Shown piece after piece: positions 33,379-41,939 of a stretch of DNA of 64,000 bases. This stretch comes from Crocinitomicaceae bacterium (GTDB lineage: Bacteria; Bacteroidota; Bacteroidia; Flavobacteriales_D; Crocinitomicaceae). The notes below the pieces were generated by a model. That model saw nothing but the letters and a program-made list of their open reading frames with translations, made no database searches and was not told the origin of the DNA. The translations under genes were made by a program, and so were the position numbers. Location of the stretch: positions 62,001 to 126,000 of the forward strand of contig JAHEMJ010000012.1 of the NCBI GenBank assembly GCA_024643725.1. The letters run 5' to 3'. Position 1 is the first letter of the stretch; each line of letters opens with the position of its first letter.

Positions 33379-34241
33379 ACATGAAAACAATTTTATTTAG
33401 CTTACTGATATCCATTCTTTTGTCCTCTTGCGGCGGTGGAAAAGCAAGCGCTCAAGACACGGTCGTTGATTACTCCAATTGGACCACTCTAACAAAAGGA
33501 ATGGAGTACCGTGAAATGGATGCGCCAACGAAATCGTTTATTGGCGATTCGAAAATATCACTGTTGCGCATGGATCCTGGGCTTTTTGACTTTAATATTT
33601 TTAGTGCCTCGAAATACGACAGCATCCCTCGTGATTTGCATGCATGGGCAGATACCTTTCACTTAAATGTTGTATTTAATTCAGGAATGTATAGCCAAAT
33701 AAATCCCTTGTCAAGTCGTGCGTATTTGAAAGTAGGATCTCACGTAAACAATGGAACATTATTGGAAAATTTCAACCTCATGATGGCCATGAATCCAACG
33801 GTGAAACAACGTGATGAAGTAGAAATTCTCGATTTGACTTGTGAGAACTTCAATGAAATGAACGATCAGTTTTCCTGTTACGCACAAGGACTCCGAATGA
33901 TCGATTGCAATGGAAGTCCAATGTATTGGAAAAAGAAAATTCAATCGTGTAGCATGATCATTGCTGCGGAAGGTGGAGATGGAAAGTTCTATTTGATTTT
34001 CTGTCGTTCGCCGTACACACACAATCAGATGATTGATTTCATGATAGGAATGCCTTACAAACTACGCAATGCCATTTACCTCGAGGGTGGACCAGAAACA
34101 AGTTTGTTGATTGACGTCAATGGACACTGCATCGAAAAAGTAGGGAGCTGGGTTTCGGATACCTGGGAAAGTGACAAGAACGATCATTTTTGGCGCTTGC
34201 CGAATGTGGTTGGAGTGAGAAAAATAGTTCCTACAAGATAA
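33375..34241 (+). CDS. Phosphodiester glycosidase family (DUF2233/NAGPA-like) lipoprotein
   Basis: 288 residues. A lipobox LSSCGG puts the lipid on Cys19. The body matches the phosphodiester glycosidase (uncovering enzyme-like) family: VVFNSGMYSQ (about 98), YAQGLRMIDCNGSP, and the C-terminal NAIYLEGGPETSLLID (about 232). Such enzymes remove sugars bound by phosphodiester links. It is coupled by a 4-bp overlap to the candidate muramidase, which suggests a shared cell-wall or glycan substrate. Confidence 0.85.
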   Translation: MNMKTILFSLLISILLSSCGGGKASAQDTVVDYSNWTTLTKGMEYREMDAPTKSFIGDSKISLLRMDPGLFDFNIFSASKYDSIPRDLHAWADTFHLNVVFNSGMYSQINPLSSRAYLKVGSHVNNGTLLENFNLMMAMNPTVKQRDEVEILDLTCENFNEMNDQFSCYAQGLRMIDCNGSPMYWKKKIQSCSMIIAAEGGDGKFYLIFCRSPYTHNQMIDFMIGMPYKLRNAIYLEGGPETSLLIDVNGHCIEKVGSWVSDTWESDKNDHFWRLPNVVGVRKIVPTR

Positions 34242-34355
34242 TTTGAATTTCCCATTTACTGATTTCAATCAGGTTTTAAATTGACCAACCTCATTCTATT
34301 TTCTTCCATACTTGCGCACCTTTGTTATGTTCAACGGAGCAATAGTAAATAGTGA

Positions 34356-34456
34356 TACTGAATACACTTGTCAAACAATCGACAGAAAAACTTCACATCA
34401 CAGAGGAACTTAAGAGCATGGGTTTAGTAAACAATATCGTTCCTCTTTATTCAGTA
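34356..34456 (+). ncRNA. Candidate structured RNA: three-way junction upstream of a terminator
   Basis: A 9-bp closing helix (TACTGAATA 34356-34364 with 34448-34456) encloses two hairpins: 34368-34372 with 34381-34385 (5 bp, one G-U) and 34402-34409 with 34439-34446 (8 bp perfect). The second contains a further 4-bp hairpin (34422-34425 with 34429-34432). One base separates the closing helix from the 8-bp helix, allowing coaxial stacking. A terminator follows four bases later. No protein in this stretch is convincing. It could be an sRNA or a remnant leader; the promoter is not clear (a CACCTTTG at 34317-34324 is the nearest candidate). Confidence 0.45.
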
Positions 34457-34459
34457 GGT

Positions 34460-34490
34460 AAAAGCCATTCTTCGGAATGGCTTTTGTTTT
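34460..34490 (+). terminator. UUCG-loop terminator
   Basis: AAAAGCCATTC (34460-34470), TTCG loop, GAATGGCTTTT (34475-34485), then G and a six-T run with the next base. The T-rich side is on the plus strand, so it mainly ends a plus transcript coming through the RNA candidate, but it may also end the convergent SDR gene. Confidence 0.88.
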
Positions 34491-35141
34491 TTATGCCATC
34501 ATGTCTGCATAGCGAAGGACATGTATTCCTTCTTTTTCTTTGCCCAAATTTTGACGCATCGATGCTGCAATTTGGGTGGCTTTGATGCTGTGGTAATCCT
34601 TCATGGATCCTCGCATGAATAAATCAAAAAACGGACAAAGTTTTTGCGCAATGAATTCCATTCGTCTTGACTCTGTTCGTGCCCCTATTAACATCGATGG
34701 TTGATAGATGTAACAATTGGTGAAGTGTAATTCTTTCAAGGCTTCTTCGATTTCTCCTTTTAACTTGGAATAAAAGATGCGTGCGGTGGTTGATGCGCCC
34801 ATTGCACTAATCAAATGAACGGATGAAATGCCATTTTCTTTTGCCAATTTCGCCATGCCAATATTGATGCCGAAATCGATGTTTCGGTAGTCCGTTAAAT
34901 CGGGTGTTTTTTTGCGCGTTGTTCCGACACAACAGTAAATGACATCGCCAACAACCTGTTCTTTGATCACTGCGAGGTCCTGAAAGTCTGTCACAAATTG
35001 CTTCACTTTCGTTGGAAGTCCTTCGATTTGACGTCGGACAAAAATGCGGATTTCACTGACTTTAGGCTCTTGAATGAACTCGTGCAACAAGGCATTGCCA
35101 ATCAATCCGGTGGCGCCAACAATGACTACTTTCTTTTCCAT
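34491..35141 (-). CDS. NAD(P)-binding, atypical SDR family protein
   Basis: 216 residues from the ATG at 35141, which overlaps the upstream stop as TAATG; an alternative GTG lies at 35162. The Rossmann motif VIVGATGLIGNALL is at the N-terminus, CCVGTTRKKTPD (about 80) and YSKLKGEIE (about 130) follow, the latter being the YxxxK of the active site. It resembles the small HTATIP2/TIP30-like group of Rossmann proteins. The substrate is unknown. It is the last gene of the mtnA-esterase-SDR operon. Confidence 0.8.
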   Translation of the reverse strand: MEKKVVIVGATGLIGNALLHEFIQEPKVSEIRIFVRRQIEGLPTKVKQFVTDFQDLAVIKEQVVGDVIYCCVGTTRKKTPDLTDYRNIDFGINIGMAKLAKENGISSVHLISAMGASTTARIFYSKLKGEIEEALKELHFTNCYIYQPSMLIGARTESRRMEFIAQKLCPFFDLFMRGSMKDYHSIKATQIAASMRQNLGKEKEGIHVLRYADMMA

Positions 35142-36514
35142 TACTTCAGGTTTTGAATCCACGTGAGTATATCGTGCATGACCTGCGGACTAAGACTGGT
35201 CTCAATCGTTGCATATTCCATGATATCACATTTCACGCAGGGTTGTAATAAGTGATTTAAATCTTCATATGCGATGAACTTCGAATGAGCGAGTGATTTA
35301 GGACTCATATGTTGTTTAAATCCATGCTGACTTTCACTCCAACGTACTTGGATGTCTTTTTTTCCATTGATAACAAGGATGGGTAATTCAACATCTTTTA
35401 GAAAATCCGCTGCTCGGTAAGTTAAAAATTCTCGCGCCCAATCATTGTTCATAAAGGCACTCATCTCATCCGCCATTTCCTTTTCCGTTTTTCCTTCCTT
35501 AATGGAATCCGGGAGTTCTTTCCAAATGGTATTTAACCAAGCTGAATAGCTGGCGATAAATGTTTTAACTTCTGTTTTCAAGGTAATTTTAGCTGCTTCA
35601 TCAAACAAACGTTGATTCCAAGTAGATAATTCCTCACTCATTCCACTCGCAAGCGGGATATCGTATTGTTGATGAATTAAGACTTCTTTACCTGTTGTTC
35701 CAACGGATGCAGCTTCGATTAAAAACGACAAATCCTTGAACTGTGTAGCTGCGCGAAGGCCAATCATTCCTCCTTCGGAATGTCCGTAAATGCCAAGCGG
35801 ATGTCCCGGATAGGTTTTCTGAAAATGTCGAAGGATCACCAAAACATCGGAGCTAAAATCCGTCTCAGTTGAGGATGAGAAATCTCCGGTACTTTTGGAA
35901 ACGCCGCGGTCATCATAGCGAAAAACGCCTATTCCGTTTTTTGATAAATAATCCGCTAGGACCCAAAACGGTTTGTGCCCCATGATTTCACAATTGCGAT
36001 CTTGCGCTCCGGAACCGGAAACGAATATAACAATGGGATACGTTTCATTTACACCTTTGGGATAGGTAAACGTCCCCGCGATTTTTACTTTTTTATTTTT
36101 AATAATGAGTTCGCTTTCGGCATAACTAAAGGGTCCAACGGGATCTTGTGGACGTCCTTCCGAAATGGCATCCTGCGCTGATTTGGTGAACGTTACAGGC
36201 CAGGTTAATCCGCTTTGACTCATGCTTCCACGCAAACTATCATTGTTCAATTTACCAGAAAAACTCAATCCTATGCGCGTCCAACGGAAAAATAAACTAT
36301 CCTTGAAAATCGCATACTCACTCATTTCTTCGGGTTTCATTTTTGGCTGATCTGGAATGGAAACGGTCACAGACCCATCACGACCAATGCCCTTGATGTC
36401 CAAATCCATTAACAAGGATTTTCCAGCCACCTTGAAGGAACTATGCCAAATGCCTTCCAATTGTCCAAAAGCAACATTGGAAAGCAGGATAAAAAGTACA
36501 CTTAAGAATTTCAT
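35141..36514 (-). CDS. Secreted alpha/beta hydrolase with N-terminal beta domain
   Basis: 457 residues. Signal peptide 1-17 (AFGQ). Residues about 18-125 form a beta-rich domain with LEGIWHSSFKV and LRGSMSQSG. The hydrolase domain follows: VSGSGAQDRNC (oxyanion hole), YDDRGVSKSTGDFSS, and nucleophile elbow GHSEGG (about 245); the Asp and His are likely in NGKKDIQVRW and EDLNHLLQ near the C-terminus. It fits the secreted esterase/peptidase-like group common in Bacteroidota. It overlaps mtnA by 4 bp. Confidence 0.85.
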   Translation of the reverse strand: MKFLSVLFILLSNVAFGQLEGIWHSSFKVAGKSLLMDLDIKGIGRDGSVTVSIPDQPKMKPEEMSEYAIFKDSLFFRWTRIGLSFSGKLNNDSLRGSMSQSGLTWPVTFTKSAQDAISEGRPQDPVGPFSYAESELIIKNKKVKIAGTFTYPKGVNETYPIVIFVSGSGAQDRNCEIMGHKPFWVLADYLSKNGIGVFRYDDRGVSKSTGDFSSSTETDFSSDVLVILRHFQKTYPGHPLGIYGHSEGGMIGLRAATQFKDLSFLIEAASVGTTGKEVLIHQQYDIPLASGMSEELSTWNQRLFDEAAKITLKTEVKTFIASYSAWLNTIWKELPDSIKEGKTEKEMADEMSAFMNNDWAREFLTYRAADFLKDVELPILVINGKKDIQVRWSESQHGFKQHMSPKSLAHSKFIAYEDLNHLLQPCVKCDIMEYATIETSLSPQVMHDILTWIQNLK

Positions 36515-37599
36515 GCTTCGTTGTATTCGGGGAACAAGGATAAAATGCCAGCTTCATTTGCCGGACAAACGCCGCGTTCGGTGATAAGTGCGGTAACTAA
36601 TCGAGCTGGTGTCACATCAAAACCGTAATTCGCTGCTGGTGTTGTTTCGGGACAAATCAACACGCGGTCAATTTGACCATCTTCGCGTTTTCCTTGAATG
36701 TATTTTACTTCGTTTTGATCGCGCTCTTCAATGGGAATTTCGGTCAATCCGTCGCGGATACTCATGTCTAACGTCGTCGAAGGCAAGGCTACGTAAAATG
36801 GAATGTGGTTATCATTTGCCGCCAAGGCTTTCAGATAGGTTCCAATTTTATTTGCAACATCCCCATCTCGTGTGGTGCGATCCGTTCCAACGATGACCAT
36901 GTCGACCATTCCGTGCTGCATCAAGTGTCCACCGGTATTATCTACGATTAAGGTATGATCAATTCCGTGACGCGTAAGTTCGTATGCAGTTAAGTTGGAT
37001 CCTTGGTTACGTGGACGCGTTTCGTCCACCCAAACATGAACCTTGATGCCTTTTGCTTTGGCTTGATAAATCGGTGAGGTAATTGTTCCCCATTCAATGC
37101 ATCCAAGCATGCCCGCATTGCAGTGTGTTAAGATGTTTACGGTTTCTCCGTTTTTTGCTTTCGAAAGTTCTTCAATGATCGGAAGTCCATGCACACCAAT
37201 CATGCGACATGTTTCGATATCTTCTTCAACAATGCGTCCGGCTTCGTCCCAAGCGGTTTGAAGAAAATCGTCTGCTTCATCCAATGCTGTACGCATGCGA
37301 TCCAAGGCCCAGAATAAATTTACCGCAGTTGGACGCGAAGCACGTAAAACTTCGAAGGCTTCATCCAAGAATGCACCGTCGTGTTGTGCTTCGATCAATT
37401 CGCGTACCGCCAGGTAAATTCCGTAGGCCGCAGTTGCTCCAATAAGTGGCGCACCGCGAACGGTCATATTGCGAATCGCTAAATCGGCATCGCGGTAATT
37501 CATCAATTTTACATGGACTAATTCGTGCGGTAACACGCGTTGATCGATGACTTCTACAAATCGATCTTCTGTGGTCCAAATGGTTCTAAAACTTGACAT
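36511..37599 (-). CDS. mtnA: S-methyl-5-thioribose-1-phosphate isomerase
   Basis: 362 residues. It isomerises methylthioribose-1-phosphate to the ribulose form in methionine salvage. RNMTVRGAPLIGATAAYG (about 42), the catalytic Cys in LTHCNAGML (about 160) and Asp in GTDRTTRDGDVANKIGT (about 238) are all present. Length is normal. metK lies upstream on the same strand, beyond a terminator; the two link SAM use and methionine recycling. No other mtn gene is in the window. Confidence 0.93.
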   Translation of the reverse strand: MSSFRTIWTTEDRFVEVIDQRVLPHELVHVKLMNYRDADLAIRNMTVRGAPLIGATAAYGIYLAVRELIEAQHDGAFLDEAFEVLRASRPTAVNLFWALDRMRTALDEADDFLQTAWDEAGRIVEEDIETCRMIGVHGLPIIEELSKAKNGETVNILTHCNAGMLGCIEWGTITSPIYQAKAKGIKVHVWVDETRPRNQGSNLTAYELTRHGIDHTLIVDNTGGHLMQHGMVDMVIVGTDRTTRDGDVANKIGTYLKALAANDNHIPFYVALPSTTLDMSIRDGLTEIPIEERDQNEVKYIQGKREDGQIDRVLICPETTPAANYGFDVTPARLVTALITERGVCPANEAGILSLFPEYNEA

Positions 37600-37617
37600 C
37601 TTTAAAAAGGTTTAATC

Positions 37618-37648
37618 GAAAAAAAATCCCGATTCAGTGAACCGGGAT
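37618..37648 (-). terminator. Terminator of metK
   Basis: ATCCCG (37626-37631) pairs with CGGGAT (37643-37648); an inner TTC/GAA pair extends the stem past one mismatch. On the minus strand a run of eight or more T follows. Confidence 0.85.
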
Positions 37649-37657
37649 CTTTATATG

Positions 37658-38914
37658 TTACAAGCCAAATGCGGCTTTTACTTTATCTACGTAGTCTAAT
37701 TTTTCCCAGGTAAACAATTCTACTTCTTTGGAAATAGTTGTTCCGTCTGGTGCTTTAAACGATTTCGTTACGATTTCGTTTTTACGCCCCATGTGTCCGT
37801 AAGCTGCAGTCTCTTGGTAAATTGGATTTCTCAATTTCAAACGTTGCTCAATGAAGTAAGGACGCATGTCGAAGATTTCGCTGATTTTTTCAGCAATCTC
37901 TCCATCCGTCATATTTACTTTAGATGTTCCATACGTGTTCACATATAAACCACATGGTTTTGCGACACCAATCGCGTAAGAAACTTGCACGAGGATTTCA
38001 TCGCAAAGTCCTGCTGCAACGACATTTTTCGCAATGTGACGTGTCGCGTACGCTGCTGAACGGTCCACTTTTGATGGATCTTTTCCAGAGAATGCACCAC
38101 CACCGTGAGCTCCTTTTCCACCGTAAGTGTCCACGATGATTTTACGTCCTGTTAAACCTGTATCTCCGTGAGGACCACCAATCACAAATTTCCCTGTTGG
38201 ATTAATGTGATACGTAATTGCGTCGTTGAACAAGGCTTGAAGCGCTGGAGTCAATTTCGCTTTCACGCGTGGAATCACGATTTCCACGATGTCTTTTTTA
38301 ATTTTCGCCAACATCGTTGCCTCTGTATCGAAATCGTCATGTTGTGTGGAAACAACAATCGTATCGATGCGTTGTGGAACGTTGTCGTCAGAGTATTCAA
38401 TGGTTACTTGAGATTTTGCATCAGGACGCAAATACGGAATCAAGTTTGGTTCGTTGTTACGAATGTAAGACAACTCTTGCAAAATTTTGTGTGCAAGGTC
38501 CAATGCCAATGGCATGTAGTTATCTGTTTCAATCGTTGCGTAACCGAACATCATTCCTTGGTCACCAGCACCTTGATCTTCTGGATTCGTACGCTCAACT
38601 CCTTGGTTGATGTCAGATGACTGTTCGTGCAATGCAGAGAAAATTCCACATGAGTTCGCATCGAACATGTATTCTGATTTTGTATAACCAATTTGACGAA
38701 TCGTTTCACGTGCAATTGCTTGTACGTCTAAGTAAGAAGTAGATTTTACTTCCCCAGCCAAAACGACTTGTCCAGTCGTAACCAAGGTTTCACAAGCTAC
38801 TTTTGAACTTGGATCAAAGGCCATGAAATGATCGATGAGTGCATCAGAAATTTGATCTGAAACTTTATCTGGGTGTCCTTCAGAAACGGATTCTGATGTA
38901 AATAAGTAAGCCAT
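37658..38914 (-). CDS. metK: Methionine adenosyltransferase (SAM synthetase)
   Basis: 418 residues. It makes S-adenosylmethionine from methionine and [16 protein letters not shown] at the N-terminus, [10 protein letters not shown] (about 125) and [19 protein letters not shown] (about 272) are the three signature segments. A -7 box TATTTTTG (38940 to 38933) lies 19 bp before the ATG. The 64-bp upstream gap is too short for a SAM riboswitch, and none is seen. Confidence 0.96.
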   Translation of the reverse strand: MAYLFTSESVSEGHPDKVSDQISDALIDHFMAFDPSSKVACETLVTTGQVVLAGEVKSTSYLDVQAIARETIRQIGYTKSEYMFDANSCGIFSALHEQSSDINQGVERTNPEDQGAGDQGMMFGYATIETDNYMPLALDLAHKILQELSYIRNNEPNLIPYLRPDAKSQVTIEYSDDNVPQRIDTIVVSTQHDDFDTEATMLAKIKKDIVEIVIPRVKAKLTPALQALFNDAITYHINPTGKFVIGGPHGDTGLTGRKIIVDTYGGKGAHGGGAFSGKDPSKVDRSAAYATRHIAKNVVAAGLCDEILVQVSYAIGVAKPCGLYVNTYGTSKVNMTDGEIAEKISEIFDMRPYFIEQRLKLRNPIYQETAAYGHMGRKNEIVTKSFKAPDGTTISKEVELFTWEKLDYVDKVKAAFGL

Positions 38915-38978
38915 TTATAATAATTTAGAGTGCAAAAATAACAATATTCAATGGGAAAGTAAAGTGTTTAGCGTCTGA

Positions 38979-40142
38979 CTATGAATAAAATTTACGACCG
39001 GATTTCACCATGCGTTTCAAGAGGGCATTTGGACGATAACGATCTTCACCGTATTCCTCGAAAAGCGCATTGGATTTATCCAAAACCCAGTCTAGTCCGA
39101 GTTCATCAGCCCATGCCAATAATCCTTTTGGATAATTCACGCCTTTTGTCATCGCTAAATCAATGTCTTCTATCGATGCCACTTGCATGAACACGGCGTC
39201 AATGGCCTCATTGATTAACATGACCAAAACGCGTTCGAAGAGCTGTTTCCCGAGGGCTTCATTCATGGTTGGACCAGGAACAACGGCGTTTTCGCTGTAA
39301 TCATAAAATCCACGTCCCGTTTTGCGACCATAAAATCCGGCTTCACTATGACGCTTTTGCGTGAAAGATGGTTTAAAACGTGGATCATAGTAAAAGGCTT
39401 GAAAAACAGATTCAGTAACAGCGTAATTCACGTCGTTTCCAATGTAATCCATCAAGGTAAATGGACCCATTTTAAATCCACCGAAATGGGTCATCGCCCA
39501 ATCGATCGTTGCAAAATCGGCCAATCCTTCTTCGTACATGCGCAAGGCTTCTCCGTAAAATGGACGCGCAACCCGATTGACAATAAATCCTGGGGTATCC
39601 TTACAAACCACCACGGTTTTTCCCCAGCTTTTGATCAAGGTCACTGCTTGATGGGTTGTTTCTTCATTCGTTTGAACGGATGGAATGATTTCCACCAAAG
39701 GCATAATCGTCGCGGGATTAAAAAAGTGAATGCCAATGATGCGATCTGACTTTTTCAACGACGAACCAATCGATGCGATGGATAGGGAAGAGGTGTTACT
39801 CGCAAGAATACAATCCGGCGAAACGATGTTCTCCAAACTGGAAAAAACACTGTGCTTCACCTCCATCTTTTCGACAATTGCTTCGATGATTAGATCACAT
39901 GACGCAAGTGCATCAAGCGCACTGACATAGCTCACGGATGCTTCTATGGATTTTTTCTGATCCTCGGTAAACTTTCCTTTCTCAACTAATTTCGTCAAGG
40001 ATTTCTCCAATCCTGATTTGGCACGCTCGAGTTGTTCCGTGTTTGCATCCATTAAAAAAACGGGATGTCCACATTGAGCGGCTACTTGAGCAATACCTGA
40101 ACCCATCGTTCCGGCACCAATAACTCCAATTATTTTACTCAT
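38979..40142 (-). CDS. paaH: 3-hydroxyacyl-CoA dehydrogenase (PaaH-like)
   Basis: 387 residues. The NAD-binding start VIGAGTMGSGIAQVAA, the SNTSSLSI and GIHFFNPATIMPLVEI motifs (about 116-150) and TPGFIVNRVARPFYGEALR (about 187) are typical. Two C-terminal dimerisation domains are present, as in PaaH. It oxidises 3-hydroxyacyl-CoA (3-hydroxyadipyl-CoA in the phenylacetate pathway) with NAD. It overlaps paaG by 4 bp. The ring-oxidising paa genes are not in the window, so a general beta-oxidation role is also possible. Confidence 0.85.
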   Translation of the reverse strand: MSKIIGVIGAGTMGSGIAQVAAQCGHPVFLMDANTEQLERAKSGLEKSLTKLVEKGKFTEDQKKSIEASVSYVSALDALASCDLIIEAIVEKMEVKHSVFSSLENIVSPDCILASNTSSLSIASIGSSLKKSDRIIGIHFFNPATIMPLVEIIPSVQTNEETTHQAVTLIKSWGKTVVVCKDTPGFIVNRVARPFYGEALRMYEEGLADFATIDWAMTHFGGFKMGPFTLMDYIGNDVNYAVTESVFQAFYYDPRFKPSFTQKRHSEAGFYGRKTGRGFYDYSENAVVPGPTMNEALGKQLFERVLVMLINEAIDAVFMQVASIEDIDLAMTKGVNYPKGLLAWADELGLDWVLDKSNALFEEYGEDRYRPNALLKRMVKSGRKFYS

Positions 40143-40912
40143 CTTCCTTTAAATTCTGCTGGACGCTTTTGAATGAAGGCATTTACTCCTTCGGTGAAAT
40201 CGTCTGTTTCGCCAGCTTCTGTTTGTAAACTTTCTTCTAAATCTAATTGATCTTCCAAAGAATTGAACAAGCCCAAATTCACGGCTTTTTTCGTTAATCC
40301 AAGTCCGCGTGTAGGCATTTTAGCTAATTGCTCTGCCAATTTCATGGATTCTTCTTCGAATTGCTCGTCCTCGAAAACCTTGTAAATCATGTTCATGCGT
40401 TCTGCTTCTTCTGCTGAAACTTTGTCGCCTGTCATCATCAATGCCATGGCTTTTTGCATCCCGATTAAACGCGGTAAAAAATACGTTCCTCCGGAATCTG
40501 GAATGAGTCCAATTTTGGAAAAGGCTTGAATAAACGATGCCGATTTTTTTGCAACTACGATGTCACAGGCCAAAGCAATGTTTGCGCCTGCACCTGCGGC
40601 AACGCCATTTACTGCGGCGATGACCGGTTTTTCCAATTCGCGAATTTTCAAAATGATCGGATTGTAGTGATCCTTCACGATGGAGCGCAAAGCTGGACCT
40701 TCCGGGTCAATAGCCTCTGCTAAATCTTGTCCAGCGCAGAACGCTTTTCCTTCACCGGTCAGATACACGGCACGAATGTCTTCATTGATAGCACAATCGT
40801 CCAACACTTCTTGCAATTGCAAGGCCATTGTTTTATTGAAGGAATTAAAGACACTTGGTCGATTTAAGGTAATTCGGCAAACGCCGTTTACAATTTCTTT
40901 ACCTATTTCCAT
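40139..40912 (-). CDS. paaG: Enoyl-CoA hydratase/isomerase (PaaG-like)
   Basis: 257 residues of the crotonase fold. FCAGQDLAE (about 58) and AAGAGANIALACDIV (about 98-112) form the oxyanion hole; FIQAFSKIGLIPDSGGTYFLPRLIG (cut by design at the family core, about 118-142) matches the PaaG subgroup, where Asp in PDSGGT is catalytic. PaaG isomerises ring-epoxyphenylacetyl-CoA to the oxepin. It lies 7 bp downstream of the WYL regulator and overlaps paaH. Confidence 0.83.
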   Translation of the reverse strand: MEIGKEIVNGVCRITLNRPSVFNSFNKTMALQLQEVLDDCAINEDIRAVYLTGEGKAFCAGQDLAEAIDPEGPALRSIVKDHYNPIILKIRELEKPVIAAVNGVAAGAGANIALACDIVVAKKSASFIQAFSKIGLIPDSGGTYFLPRLIGMQKAMALMMTGDKVSAEEAERMNMIYKVFEDEQFEEESMKLAEQLAKMPTRGLGLTKKAVNLGLFNSLEDQLDLEESLQTEAGETDDFTEGVNAFIQKRPAEFKGR

Positions 40913-40919
40913 GAGTTTT

Positions 40920-41939
40920 CTATTTATTCTTTTTGTACAAATTACTTAATTGAAGGGCTCGTTCTCGAATGGAAGTTCTTAAACTTTTTGGCTCGAGGAC
41001 CTCTATTTCTCCTGCGTAACCGAGTAAATTTCGGATAAATTCCTCAGATACCAATACCTTCAGCTCAAAGGTGCTAAAATCTGCTTTTTCTTCGATGAGC
41101 TGCTGTGACTGATGAAAGGGTTGAGAGGAGATGTATTTCGCAGCAATGTGATTCGCTTTGAGGACAATCCGTTCGGTTTTTCCTTTGTAGGATGTGATCC
41201 CAACTGTATCTTGAAAATACGATGCTGGATCAAAGTCCACCGGTAGACTTGCTTCATCTTCCAACACCCTCGGCTCCTGCATGCGATCTAACGCGTACGT
41301 GATGATGTCATTTTTTAGTTTATCGAAACAAATCAAGTACCAACGATTGCGGTATTCTTTCAGAAACAAAGGTGAAACTTTTCGGGGTTTTTCAACTCCT
41401 TTAACGAAACTTGCATAAATGAACCAGAGCATTTTCTTGCCGCGAATGGCCTCCAAGATAAGTGGCAAATATTCATTTCCACCACTCGAAACTACAGACT
41501 CAAATTGCACGTATTTTTGAATGTCTTCATCCTCTGGATTTCCGCCAATGGAAACGCGGTCAACGATTTTATCAATGGCATTTCCAAACTGTTGAAAGAA
41601 TGGCACTTCTTTAAATTGCTGCAAGGTTTTTACGGCAAATTTGATGGAACTCAATTCGTCCTCCGACAAAGGAATGTCGTTGATGCTGAAATCTGGATCT
41701 TCGTAATAATATCCTTTGTGACGTTTGCTATATCGAATAGGGGCATCGTGTTCCATTTTCATGTTGAACATATCCTTTTCAATCGTAGAATCACAAATAT
41801 TGTTGCCGTCATCCGTTCCATAAAGGGATTCTTCACAAGCGGCACGCATTTCTTCTTTACTGGGAAATGGTTTGTATTTGTTGCGCAACATCCGGTCGAT
41901 GATGCGGAAACGAATCAACGCATTTTTAATGTGAGGCAT
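40920..41939 (-). CDS. WYL-domain transcriptional regulator
   Basis: 339 residues. An N-terminal winged-helix (about 1-75) is followed by a WYL domain (about 150-240; the motif reads WFIYASF, RKVSPLFLKEYRNRWYLICFD) and a C-terminal WCX-like region with LLGYAGEIEVLEP. WYL regulators sense ligands, often nucleic-acid-related, and control DNA repair, defence or metabolism. It lies in one operon with the MbnP/MbnH-like genes upstream and paaGH downstream; its target cannot be told from sequence. Confidence 0.87.
   Translation of the reverse strand: MPHIKNALIRFRIIDRMLRNKYKPFPSKEEMRAACEESLYGTDDGNNICDSTIEKDMFNMKMEHDAPIRYSKRHKGYYYEDPDFSINDIPLSEDELSSIKFAVKTLQQFKEVPFFQQFGNAIDKIVDRVSIGGNPEDEDIQKYVQFESVVSSGGNEYLPLILEAIRGKKMLWFIYASFVKGVEKPRKVSPLFLKEYRNRWYLICFDKLKNDIITYALDRMQEPRVLEDEASLPVDFDPASYFQDTVGITSYKGKTERIVLKANHIAAKYISSQPFHQSQQLIEEKADFSTFELKVLVSEEFIRNLLGYAGEIEVLEPKSLRTSIRERALQLSNLYKKNK

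Noticed and set aside
34352-34585. Small protein gene over the RNA candidate
   Set aside because: The frame starts with GTG, runs through the terminator hairpin and into the 3' end of the opposite gene; the paired helices explain the sequence better.
38915-38978. SAM riboswitch upstream of metK
   Set aside because: The gap is only 64 bp, a -7 box sits within it, and no SAM-type helices are visible.
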